64,000 nt of DNA, taken from the NCBI GenBank assembly GCA_914767715.1, contig OU612073.1, positions 24,306,001-24,370,000 on the forward strand, in the 5' to 3' direction. The number at the start of each line of letters is the position of its first letter. Position 1 is the stretch's first letter. This DNA comes from Membranipora membranacea. Its lineage: Eukaryota; Bryozoa; Gymnolaemata; Cheilostomatida; Membraniporidae. Positions 1-11,800 of the stretch are shown piece after piece. The translations under genes and the position numbers were made by a program. A model generated the notes under the pieces. It made no database searches. It was not told the DNA's origin and saw nothing but the letters and a program-made list of their open reading frames with translations.

Positions 1-1736
1 CTTCCAACTCAGAACCCTTACAAAACAAACCAACCAGAGCCGAATCATTATTACCCTTAACGTGAAAGTCAACTAAACAAATAAGACTTAAATCTGCTGA
101 CGCTGAGAAGTATATGTAAACAGTACGCCCAAAGACTACCACTTACAGAGTGATTGTGACTAACTGTAGCAACAGCAGAAGTCAGCAGTGATTAACGTTC
201 CATCAGAACTAAATGGATTAATTAAGTCAATAGCACCAATCAAGGTTATATTAATGACGAGAGTTGACAGCAGGATATTGTTAAGCACAGTCTCCGCTGA
301 AATGCCAATGGGAAGCTCAGTCAGAAAATAACCTACAGAATACACAGCTCACCCCTCTCTGGTATTCCCAGAGTAAGAAGAAAATAAAAAATTGGTTTGA
401 CATTTTAACGATTATATCAAGAAACCAGCGATTTCTGTTAATAATAGCTCTATGACTGCGCCACTAACAGTCAGATATATTTGTCTTGTTTATTTGTGTG
501 GCCGAGTGATGACTCCTGACCAGTCACAAGTGATATGATATAATATTACAAACCAGATGTTGGTAGTGGCTGCCCATATCTAACAGACTATCTCTGCTCC
601 AGCTCCTGGGTATGTGGCGGCAGCGGCGGTGATAAGCTTGTATAACCTTATTATCAGCAGCGTGAGACAGTAATGTCAGAAAGAGCTAAAGCTGCCGGAA
701 CGTGATCAGTTACATGAATATTTATGAGGCTGAAATATTATTATGATATTTATTATTTACAGCCAGCAGTTCACACTTGTCTTCACTGTTTTATCGACTA
801 GCTTTGATATCAGTATATATTCATCTGCTGCCGATTAATGCTGATCAAAGCATAGAAAACTCAGTAAGATATGTATTACCAAGTCTTAGTACTCAGGTAG
901 CTGCTGCTGCTGCTCGGTGTAATCTGAAACTAATGCATGCCGAGTGTTGACAATGTAGCTCTTACTTTCCAAATTGATAGATATTCTTTATGCTTCTCAA
1001 TCTAGCAACAATTTTAATCATCCATTAAAGGGTTTTCATTTTAATTGATATCTCAAATTGTTTACACTATCTTAAAAGAAATTTCTTTCCATTATATCGG
1101 CTTGCTTTTATTTCAGCGGGTTTGTTATGTCATCTCATCATTTCTATCGCAATGTACATACTATAATATGGATAAAATAATAATAGAATTCATGTGATGC
1201 CAGCAATGACACTTATGAGAATAAACAAAGGCTAAAACTGTAAGGACTCGATCAGTGCTAGCATCAGTCCATCAGATATTCTGTATATATCTGTACGTAG
1301 TATTGATCCAGCCAGGAATGGCCATTATAGACGAATATTCCTAACTTGATTACTTGTATTATTTTACCCATTAACTTCAAGTATGCATCACCATGAGAAT
1401 ATCGGAGAAAGAATATCGGAGAGCCGCCGGAAGAAATGATAATATAAATAGAGCAATGACAGCACAATAACGTATCTCGATTTCTGTGAGATTGAGATTG
1501 CAAACTGTGATTGGAAAATGCGCCATGATTTAGACATCCTCTCACCAGTTACACCATATGAATAAGCATGCATAAGTATAGGCAGCAACATCTAGTCTCA
1601 AATAATCTTATCATAACATCAGTAAGAAGAATATCTGACCATGAATTTTGACTGCTGCCCGGGCTAGAGGGGACCATGGCAGTTTGCTATCCTAGACTTG
1701 TGAATCAAAGCGCTGCTGTTTTACAGAGGAAACTGT
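1..1736. other. Non-coding stretch, no gene recognised
   Basis: AT-rich sequence without a convincing exon. A hydrophobic minus-strand reading frame at about 160-345 has no flanking splice pattern that I could link to anything. Confidence 0.4.
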
Positions 1737-1834
1737 CTATATAATCTCCTCCAGCTTCGGCATCACCTGCAGAACCCTCATCAGCCATTATTATTGTTTT
1801 ACTATTGACAAAGAATCTACTTGAAGTCACTTAC

Positions 1835-2654
1835 TGCAATACTAGGTCTTGATTTCCCAGAAAACAATGCGTCAAAGTCTGTAGGTGGAGACTGTGGTTC
1901 ATTATACTCATCCTCATAGCCTCGCGTCCCCATTCCTGGTGCATTTGGATATGGGGAGGTCATCCCACCACCCATGCGGGAGGTAGTTGGAGCACCAGGA
2001 TAACCAGCTTGTGTGGGATGGCCTGTATCGTAGCCTTGAGATGAAGGATTGTATCCTCCTCCTCCTAAAAGTAAAGATTGAGTAGACTGTGTGTTCTGTT
2101 CTATAACAGGCAGATTATACTATATTAGGAGTTTTTCCCCCTATGCTTATGGGAAGACAATACCAATAACAACCTTGTTAGAAATAGCCCAAGTAACTGT
2201 CTCCTCGGCTCAACTCAATCAAGTTGCTCATAAATGGTGTATATCTTAGTAGTTGTTTTGTATTGTAGGGAGTTATCCCTTAATAGCAAATTAAATTTGG
2301 AACTTAACAAACATTTCAATTTACCGGTGCAGTAATAAACAATAGAGCGATTTCTATACAGCTAGACATGTTGATAAAGAAGTTCTCAATGTTGATAGCA
2401 GAGACATCACAAACAATTTGATGTTTGATTTTTTATGGTTGCTCAGCTCAAAATTAATTGGACAAATTTATAGGACTTGATACCATTCATATTAGCGTTG
2501 TGGGGTCGTTGAGTGGACGAGAAAGCGTTGAGGGTAGAGCCTGCAGCTCCATACGATCCCTGAGGGCCTGCTACTCCTTGATGAAGTGGTGTACCAGGAT
2601 GAGTTCTTGTTTGGTAGCCGGTTGACATCTTGCCTGGTTGTATATTTTCTATCA
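1835..2654 (-). CDS. 3' exons of an unrecognised G/P/S/T/Y-rich protein (partial)
   Basis: Two minus-strand exons, 2484-2654 and 1835-2064, are bounded by good splice sites (acceptor TTGTAG, donor GTATCA; acceptor TTTTAG, donor GTAAGT). Their phases agree: phase 1 between them, phase 0 at the end. The product is low-complexity, rich in Gly, Pro, Ser, Thr and Tyr, with Gln-Gly and Gly-Tyr elements and an acidic YEDEYNEPQSPPTDFDALF stretch near the C-terminus. A possible terminal exon at 1737-1766 would end in MPKLEEII, but its acceptor has a weak pyrimidine tract. Reading through the last donor instead gives SIAVSDFK and a stop. The upstream exons were not found. I do not recognise the family; the composition fits a disordered tail of a larger protein. 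Confidence 0.5.
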
Positions 2655-2989
2655 CTACAACAGAGACAGAAGCATTAGTTATATGATTATTTGAAGAGCG
2701 TCACTTTGCCTGTATTATACACAGACACAATCATAGCTAGGCAATAACAGTAAAGTGAGTAAAGTGCTATCTCAGATGATTATCCAAGGATTGAGGCCAA
2801 TTAAAGTTGAACCTAAAACTATGGCATATGCTTTCAAATTTACAGCAAACAACCGAATATTTTCTGTGGGTAAATAGAGCAGATAGGATGACTTGATCTG
2901 ATCGCTGAGGAGGTATATCTGTGTCAGTCACCTGCTGTGAGTTTAGTATGCTAAGTGTGCTCAGATTCACAGTAAACTGAGAGATAGGT

Positions 2990-5330
2990 AAACACTACAC
3001 ACAAGGCAGCGGTAAGTTGAGAGAGCAGCTTTTTTAATCTCTAGCAACAGACAACACACAGCTCAATAAAACATTGAAGAGTCAAGGGTTTTGCCTCCTA
3101 TGAGCGGGCTATGATGGATATGAATAATTCATGAGAAAATAACGTAGAAAAAAGTGCTGACAAGTAACTGTTCATAGAACGCCGGCAGCGCTGATTGATA
3201 AATAGGTCGTGTTACAGTGGGTGAAAATAATACTAGTAAGGCCCCGCAGCAAACTATTTATTTATCTCAGCCACAGAGCTAGTCTAAAATCTAAACACCT
3301 ACACCAGCCATCACCAGAAATCAAGTAGTGCATCCTCCCACAAAGTGATGATTTGCTGTGTTGGAGGTCGGATAGGAAGAACAATATCTCACCACCAACA
3401 CACAAAAACAGTCTTTTTTTTGGTGGTCAGTGGTATTATTTTTATGAGCCTTGTCCACACAAACTATTAGCTCCTAAACTAAAAATCAATCCGTAACACG
3501 CCTGTGGCACAACTAAACAAATCAAAGATAAATTTTCTCATTTTTTATCTTGCCCTTCTTAATTACAAAGACGAACATCCAGGGGTACCCAATGAGCTGA
3601 AGTGATGTGAAGCAATGTTATATGGAATAAAACTGGAATCACTTTATGTCGAGCAGCATCAGAGATGGCAGAGTAAAGTGTAGGATGAGGAAATGTGACA
3701 GGACATAATGCTCGCTCTCATTAGGAAATCAACCAAGTAAATTTTATATTTTTAATTTTGGAAAGATGTGATATGGTTTCAGTTCATCTATTATTAAACT
3801 AAATACTATACTATTTGATTTGCAATTGTATTAAAAAGCATTTTAAAAGGTGAAACCTTGTGCATACACTTCATGCAGTTGTCAGTAAATAAACATGTCC
3901 TCTGCAATTAAGATCTCAGTTTCTTTCTTTGGGTAAACCAACATCGGGAAAAGGGCAGACAAGAACAATTATTATTGTATATCAAAGTTACAAAAACATA
4001 CAGAATCATCAAGTTTAATAATCTGCCTTGCGAACCATACATCAACAGTAAGTTTATGGTTACAACTCAGGAATGAGCCTCTAAATGATGTATGTTCAGA
4101 TCAAGAATTAAAGTTTTGTAATCATAAGCAATTTTACAAAACCACATTTTAAGTGAAGACAGCAAAAGAAGAGAGATGTTAATAACCCCTTGTGGATGAG
4201 ATAAAAATCCACATAAAACTCAGAATTAAATTACAATATGACATGTGAACGTATTTTTAAAACATAAAATGAGGAAAAGTGCCAAACAATCTATCAGAGT
4301 ATGATTCATTTACACAATCAGAGATGTGTTGTGTTCTAGTGAAGAGGAGAAAGATTCAGTACAATAACTTACCCAGTGCTCGACCCTGTCTATCTCGTCT
4401 TATCAAAGTAGAAGCTCATAGAGTAATGCAGCTGTGAAAGCGATGAATAGAGTTCAATGGTGGAAGTGCGATCACAAGTATTTCTACATTAGTATCTAAA
4501 GCATAGCCTGCAGTGTTGTTTTTAGATGACTAAAATGTGAGATAACTCAATTATGAGTTGTCAAGAGGCCCACTAATGACAAAAAATAATGGCAAAACCT
4601 AATCCTACATCTGAGCAAATCAATACACTAAACTGGACAGCTCAGGACTGCACAGTCAGTGAATGTTTGAAACTGTCAGTCAATAGTTTTACTTTGTATG
4701 CTGAATAATAGATTCACACATTTGTGTAATACTGTCTGAACCCTAAACAAACTAAACTATTGTTCTCTGATACCCTTTATCATGACAATTGATTATTGCC
4801 CTTGGAGCTCGGCTGCTTTTTATATTAAAATTGGATAAGTTTCATTGAATGGTTTGGGTGAATTATCTATGATAGCTAACTTTGATCTCAACAACAGTTG
4901 GTTATGTGTAGAATTTGAATTCATGGATTTATATGGTTGTAGCTTTCATCAAGTTTTTAGATATTCCAAATGTCCATGAGAGGGATGGAGTGTGCTGAAT
5001 GCCAGCTCAGTTACTGCCTTGGGATTAGCTAGTTCTACCTCATGTGCTTAAACTATCCAGGGACTAGTGCTGTCCCAAGAAAAATAAAAAATTTGAACTG
5101 TTTGGCACTGAAGAGCATAATTTTGTTCTGAACTGTTGCTCATGTTGAATAATAAATTATCTCCGTAAGGATATTGGTTCTTTTCTCCTCCTGTACATTG
5201 AGGAGATTACTCTTTAGATAATAAATATGTCCTAATTTATTGCTACTTATTGTCATAATTGATAAAGTGACAAGTCGGCGAGCCATACACTCTGGGAATT
5301 CTCAGTAAAGCGGAATAGCAGACGGGAATA
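2990..5330. other. Non-coding stretch, no gene recognised
   Basis: About 2.3 kb of AT-rich DNA with stops in all frames. It may be intron or upstream sequence of the minus-strand gene at 1.8-2.7 kb. No structured RNA, repeat or exon was evident. Confidence 0.4.
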
Positions 5331-5344
5331 CCCCAAATATAGTA

Positions 5345-5816
5345 AACACTCTCAGTTCGATGAGTGATGTAGCGATGTTGCGCTGTAGTGGTAGCGATGT
5401 AGTGTAGTGATGCAGTGATGTAGTGTAGCGTAGTGATGTAGGGTAGTGTAGTGATGTAGTGATGTAGTGTAGTGTAGCGATGTAGTGTAGTGATGCAGTG
5501 TAGTGTAGTAGTGTAGTGATGTAGTGTAGTGTAGCGATGTAGTGTAGTGATGTGTAGTGATGTAGCGATGTTGCGCTGTAGTGGTAGCGATGTAGTGTAG
5601 TGATGCAGTGATGTAGCGTAGTGATGTAGTGTAGTGTAGCGATGTAGTGTAGTGATGTAGTGTAGTGTAGCGATGTAGTGTAGTTATGCAGTGATGTAGC
5701 GTAGCGATGTAGTGTAGTGTAGTGATGTAGCGATGTTGCGCTGTAGTGGTAGCGATGTAGTGTAGTGATGCAGTGATGTAGTGTAGTGATGTAGGGTAGT
5801 GTAGCGATGTAGCGAT
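5345..5816. repeat. GTAGT/GATGT minisatellite
   Basis: About 470 bp built from shuffled 5-bp words (GTAGT, GATGT, GCGAT, GCAGT). They form longer units such as GTAGCGATGTAGTGTAGTGA, and a larger segment beginning GTAGCGATGTTGCGCTGTAG recurs three times. No open reading frame of interest. Confidence 0.9.
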
Positions 5817-5819
5817 TAT

Positions 5820-6350
5820 TTAATATTTATTCAGAGTTTTCAGCATTGTGAGGAGATATCAGAGCTGGAGGTGATAGACTGAGATCGCTTAGTATGATTG
5901 TGAGTAAGCTGGATTGATGAAGGGTGGACTGGATATGATTATCCCTCCAATAAGTCATGTAAGAGCTAGTAAGGACCACAATCTACAGAGAGAAAGAGGA
6001 GATTGAGAGAGATTCGACAGGATAGAATTGACATGGGGCGGTGGTATATATATTATTTCTTCCCAATGCACAAACCATCTTCTAATTGAACTGACTGATA
6101 ATTTGTAAAACAATCATAATTGATTCCGAACCACACGATTAGCCACTAAGACCCAATCTGGCTTATAGCCGGTCGTCTAGGTTCAGGCTGCGCTCTTGGC
6201 TAGGTTTGAATGTAAAAGTTTATGGTAGTTTATATACTACTGCAGGCTTATAATTGAGTATCTAGAGGAAAAAATGTCAATCATTGTACTGTCACAGAAT
6301 ACATGTACCCTGGTCACATGTCAGTGGAGAGTTTTCATATTCCGATATAT
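5820..6350. other. Non-coding stretch
   Basis: Between the minisatellite and the fold-back element I see no exon or structured repeat. Confidence 0.35.
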
Positions 6351-6352
6351 TA

Positions 6353-6540
6353 AGAGTGCAGACCTACAGTTGACCAAAACCACAAATTTTTCCTTCATAA
6401 TACAAGATGCAACAAGACAACTATGATGCGCAGCTACAGTGGCGGTTTTTGTCTGACCAAAACAGCCACCTCTATAATTACAGGCACCGGGGATATTATG
6501 TGGGGGAAAATTGGCGGTTTTGGTCAACCGTAGCAGACCG
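6353..6540. mobile_element. Short fold-back element (MITE-like)
   Basis: The left end (CAGACCTACAGTTGACCAAA, then ACCACAAATTTT) is the imperfect reverse complement of the right end (AAAATTGGCGGTTTTGGTCA, then ACCGTAGCAG). This gives inverted arms of about 33 bp around a core of about 120 bp with no coding capacity. A target-site duplication was not clear. Confidence 0.55.
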
Positions 6541-8690
6541 CCACAAAAGTCAAATCGAAAAACTCAAATATCAAGATGATTGATTTAAGATGGTCTTCTT
6601 GTGCGCAGATCTCAGCATGAATGATTGTTCGGAATAAAGCAGAGATGCAGTAGCGTAACGTAACAGGGCTGATGAAAGCTGATAGGACAGTACAATAATC
6701 ATCACAATGGCATTGAACCCGCCAAGAGTTACCTACCCCAAGTTACAAGAGGTAATACAAAACGTTGCAGCAAAGACTTCAGTTCTTCAACTAAAAGCCA
6801 TAAGATGCCATTTAAGGATGATAGTCATAATTGACAAATGATGAGGCAGTTCTAATTTAACTGCACAGTGTGGTGTCATGTGGATTACACTTCACTGACA
6901 ACAACAACGAAAAGGCTGATATTAATTAATGCCTCCAAGCTTTTCAGTATTGAACATGGATTCTGGATTGGAACCACCATAGAGTTCTTATATACTCTTT
7001 AACTTTATGGGAACCACTAATCTCCTAGGTGACTAACCAATGTACATAAGTATATGTCAGTAACGTTGTTGATTGCTTACTTACCAAAGAGCCAACTATA
7101 AGGCATGATGTTATACCTAACAGTATACTGATATATGTAGTCGGATTTCTCATAGGTTTGAGAGACAGATAGTCTTCTGTGTATAGAGATGAGAGTACAC
7201 CTGTACCGAGACAATCCATAAATAGCTCAGGCTCCCAGCTACCGTTACTGTAATCAGCGAGCAAACACAATTTACTGACGACTTTCTAGCTTGATAAAAA
7301 GGCTGAATCTGATGTAAAGCATGATTCTCATCACCCCTTTGAGTGAACAAATAAATCATTTTACAATGTTTTTATGAGTCTACAGTATGTAATCACGTCA
7401 CATACCTATGCCATGAGTAAAACCTACACTACTACTCACTGAGATACAACAAGGAGTAACTCCTGTGTCACAATCAAAATCAAAAATGGTTCACATAGTA
7501 CATGTGTAAGATATCCAGTAAAAACTCTAACCTCTGACAAGTGTATGCTTGATGTTTCCTCACATTGCCCAAATACAGACAGCTGAGAGATACATTTTCT
7601 CCGGCCTTGTACAGAAGCGGAACATCTGGACTGACGGATAACAAGCATCGATGAACTCCTACCTCCTACAGTAATAATACAATGAGCTATAACGACTTAA
7701 AACTACCATCCCATGTACGCCTTTTTCTTACAAACGTGTAGATTGAAACACAAGACCTCGATAATTTATACTGTATCTGGTTTACTCCACATCGTTCATT
7801 ATTTGAGCTGGTGTCACTCGCACCTTTACAAGGTATTGAGTGCACATCTCCATCTTAATGACCCAAGGGGATTTAACATGACGCTGCACAAGCCCTGCGA
7901 TTTCAATACTAATTTTAGATAGCAATGGAGTGTGCGGAATTTATTTACTGAATTTCTGAGATTCACCACAGGTAAACATATCATACTCTATGGTGTTAAA
8001 CTATATCTTGTTCATTGGTATGTGAGGATGCCGTGCACTCACTCTGCAGATAATCTTCTGGTGGGTCATTGTCATATCATGTATTCTAGTACAAATCATA
8101 AATTACGAGTGTTGAGAAAACTTTTCTCTAAATCTAATAGTCCTAGTCCTGAGTTTTCCTCATATTACTCAAAACATACCTGTGTTCTAACAGACCATGC
8201 TCCAGTCAGCAGACAGACGAGCAGCAAATCTATGTAACTCATGACTTCTACTTTCTTGAGCCTACCAACAGAATAAGAATTATCTGAGCCTTTAACATCC
8301 TCATCACTTTATGAAGAATACTTCCAAATGATGGGTTTCCATCTCGATTTTGAGATAATCCAAGACCTATGACGCAGATACTAACAATATATGCCGCTAC
8401 AGTCTGAGCCTGCGTAGGTTGATTTGAGAGAAAAGTCCTGATAAAAAGAAGAAGAATAAAACCTAGTCAGTAATAAGTTGGATAAATAATATCTTTTAGT
8501 ACACATTAATAAAGTATTCGCTTGCATCCTTCCTCTCTCCACCCCCTCCCTCACGACCAGAGGTTACAGTTTATATCAAAACAGAGGATGGGCTGCCCTT
8601 GAACAGGGACGCAAGTTGCCCAAAATCCTTGTACTGAAAGTGTGATACATCCTAGAAAACTATAATGCATCCTAGAGGTGAGGCCATAAA
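6541..8690. other. Non-coding stretch, no gene recognised
   Basis: Several 60-100-codon open frames occur on both strands between 7.0 and 8.2 kb. None resembles a known family or sits between matched splice sites. Probably intron or intergenic DNA upstream of the gene starting before 8.87 kb. Confidence 0.4.
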
Positions 8691-8828
8691 GATTATTGTA
8701 CTTTTTTATATTTCACTAAATTGGTTCTTTTTACACTCATATATGATTTCTAAATTATAATAAACTATTAGAAATCATATGAGTATAGACAGAACCAATT
8801 TAGTGAAATGTAAAAAGGTACAATAATC
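8691..8828. mobile_element. 138-bp palindromic MITE-like element
   Basis: The first ~62 bp, starting GATTATTGTACTTTTTTATA, are the near-perfect reverse complement of the last ~61 bp, which end AAAAAGGTACAATAATC, around a short AT-rich loop. It can fold into one long hairpin and has no coding capacity. It lies 44 bp before a predicted splice acceptor. Confidence 0.8.
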
Positions 8829-8872
8829 AGGTGGGGATGTCAGTACTCATGCAGCCATATCAGCCTATTCAG

Positions 8873-11800
8873 GTTTTTGTTACCATGGATTTTCTCTGGT
8901 CCATAAAGTCAGCTCTGTTTGTGCTAGAACCTTCAAATCTGAAGCAAATGAAAGAGGAAGGAGGGCTGAGTTAGAGAGAGATTTCAAGGTAGGTTGTAAA
9001 AAAATTTTTTTGTGTTTTACCATGTTTGGTGTTTTTTGGGTGATCGATACTGGACATTGGCAAAGTAAAGATATGTAAGTCCCAGGGGCCCATGACTACA
9101 ATTACATAATATAATTATTTTAAATGACTACACCAAACATCTCAGCAATTTCAGACGAAAGCGCGATGTCGCACGGAGAAGAGATGTTGCAGCCTTTTCA
9201 ATTTTTTGAGAGATTTTTAGTAGTCTATTGTTATTACCCAGAGCACTCTATCTATATATGATCCATTTTTATTATAATATCAATCACATAGTAGGAGTAA
9301 TATGATATACATAGGTGTAATATAAACTAAGCTAGAAACGACTAGTACTCATAGCAGGGAGAAGAGGAGGTGAGTTATGTAAGTCTGGGGGACTGGCATG
9401 ATTATAAGGAGGTACTTGAACATGACAAATCGCTATACAGCTAGCTGCTGTCCTGACACTGGCTGAGTCTGGAATGGTTATCTTTTATTAATTCAACTCA
9501 GGAACATAGGACTGCCGCAGTTCCTGATTTTGGGCTCGGTGTGGGTGGGCCAAAATCAGGAACTGCGGCAGTCCTATGCTCAGGAACAAGATATGCACTG
9601 TACTATTGAGGACCATGGGAGTTTTGCAACACATGATGAAGAAAGAATATTGATGTTCATAAATACCTTAAACAGAAGTATGAAAACCGTTTAGCTTCTT
9701 ACAAAGGTTGTTATTTTATTTTTATTTTCTTTCTTTAATCTTGGTTAGGAAAATCCTACTGATGGGGAAATTTTCAGAATTGTACTACAGGAAGTGGTCT
9801 GCAACTTTGCGCATGCCCAGTACCTGGTTGTCAATGAAAACAACATGGCTGCCCATATTGTTGCAGAGTTTCCAGTGAGTGATTGTAGAACGGTTTTTAC
9901 TGGTACATCTGAAGAAGATACAGCTAATCTGAAGATATTCTGGAAATCTATTCATCTCAACCCAACAATAGAATCTAGACTGGTGTCTTCTGATGTCAGA
10001 CAAAGGTTACAACATGCCCCTGCAAAGTCTCATGGTGAGTTATAATCTGTCAGTGTCTGTATTTATTTACTTGAGGGGGCCTGCCAGTGCCAGCTTTTTT
10101 CTGTGTCTCCATTGTTCACTATTTTTGGCCTGACACATTATCTTTGACCACTCTCTCAGGGCAACAGACAGACTGAGCATTGATACTATGTCATGAACAT
10201 AACAAATGTTAGTAGTACTTGAAATACTCACTAACTGAGCGATTCCAGAGTTCAGTAATAAGCAGTAACACATATTTATATATACAGAGAGCAACAGTAA
10301 TTATGGAGAATACTATCACTATAGGGACATAAATAGGCCAGTCATCATATTATATAATGTGACTATATTACACCGAGTCCATAAGGTGTTGGTACTACTC
10401 ATATGGTGCCATTTAAAAACCATCTTACCTTGTCCAGGTTCTAGAAGTTCCACATCCACATCATCTGGAATTGGTATGTCTTTCTGTGGCTCTGGGACTG
10501 GTGATTATGTTAAACTGCTCTGGGGTCAGTCTGTCTGAACCCAACTAGCCAGTCTGCTAGCTCTGATCGATCAGAGTCAATACAATTGCTAGTTCGTGCT
10601 TGGACTCCTGAGCTGTGCAGCCTCCCACTTCAATCTCGGCCACTGCATAACTCAGGTGTTCAGCCAGTTTGACATGCGCCCACAATCAATCTTCTGTGTG
10701 CCCTAGAGAATCTGTCGCAAACTCACAATGTGCGCTTCCTTCTATTCTGCCACTGTTATAGCAATGAAGTTCTGCCCATATCAGAATCGAAGCGTTACTT
10801 GGTCATGCTCTTTTTTTGAGAAGCTCTCGGGATTAATTTCTATTCAGTAGCGCATTGGGATCCATCATGAAAGTACACTAAACCAGTTTTTTTTGTAAGT
10901 GGTACACCAGAGGACCTTTGTGAGCTCATCACTTGTTTGAGGATCGTAGGCTCATTATAGATGTACAACTACTTTTCAGCAGCGTAAAAGGCCATACTGG
11001 TGATAAGTTGTCAAATCAATTGCTTCTTGTCGCATGTGATAACCATAGAGGTTACATGTTACCTTACTTTCAATGTTATATCTACAGCGCTGTCTGTCTG
11101 GTAAACTTTGACTTTGCACCCAAGCTGCTCTTGTAAAATTTCAGTTGTGGTAAATATTTCATTATTGCTTGATATACAAGATGGAGATACTGTGAAATGT
11201 TGATGTAAAAGTTTCGTCACAGTTTTACCTAGACAGCAGATTCTTACAAAGTTTATTTCATAAATTCTAACATTTAAGGCTGGGTGTGTATGTGTCCTCT
11301 CTGTAAACCTGACACCCGGGGCGCTCGCACATCAATCAAGAGTGATCCTCCAATGGGACTTGTACCCACAACTCCACTGATTGTGCTATCTCTACATACA
11401 CATAAAAGAATGGGTTGCTACTCCGTGTTGGCACTCGCATCCAATTCAGGTTATTCAGCCACTCAATCTTACACAAGTTAAATGTATTAGGGTTAATGGA
11501 GCTTACATTGATGGGACTACTGGTACTGGTATCTTTCCGTGAGTCAGTCAGAAGACGAAAGATCCTCGTGATGGGTCAATTTAGTATGTTGGTGATGTTT
11601 GGGCATGTTTAGATTTAGTGTTTACGACAAGTCCACAATAAAATTTAAATTCTGGGTTTTTTTTTTAGAGAAGCACAAGTTCAAACTGAGAGAAGAAGAC
11701 CCTCCTCGTAAGTAGTGTAAGATTAGAATCTATCTGGACGTGAACTTGAATCATTTACAAATTTCAGACTTCTATAATGGAGACTTGATTTCAATGTATT

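Noticed and set aside
7713-8237. Two adjacent plus-strand frames of 69 and 101 codons
   Set aside because: No splice context, no family resemblance, and codon use like the surrounding non-coding DNA.
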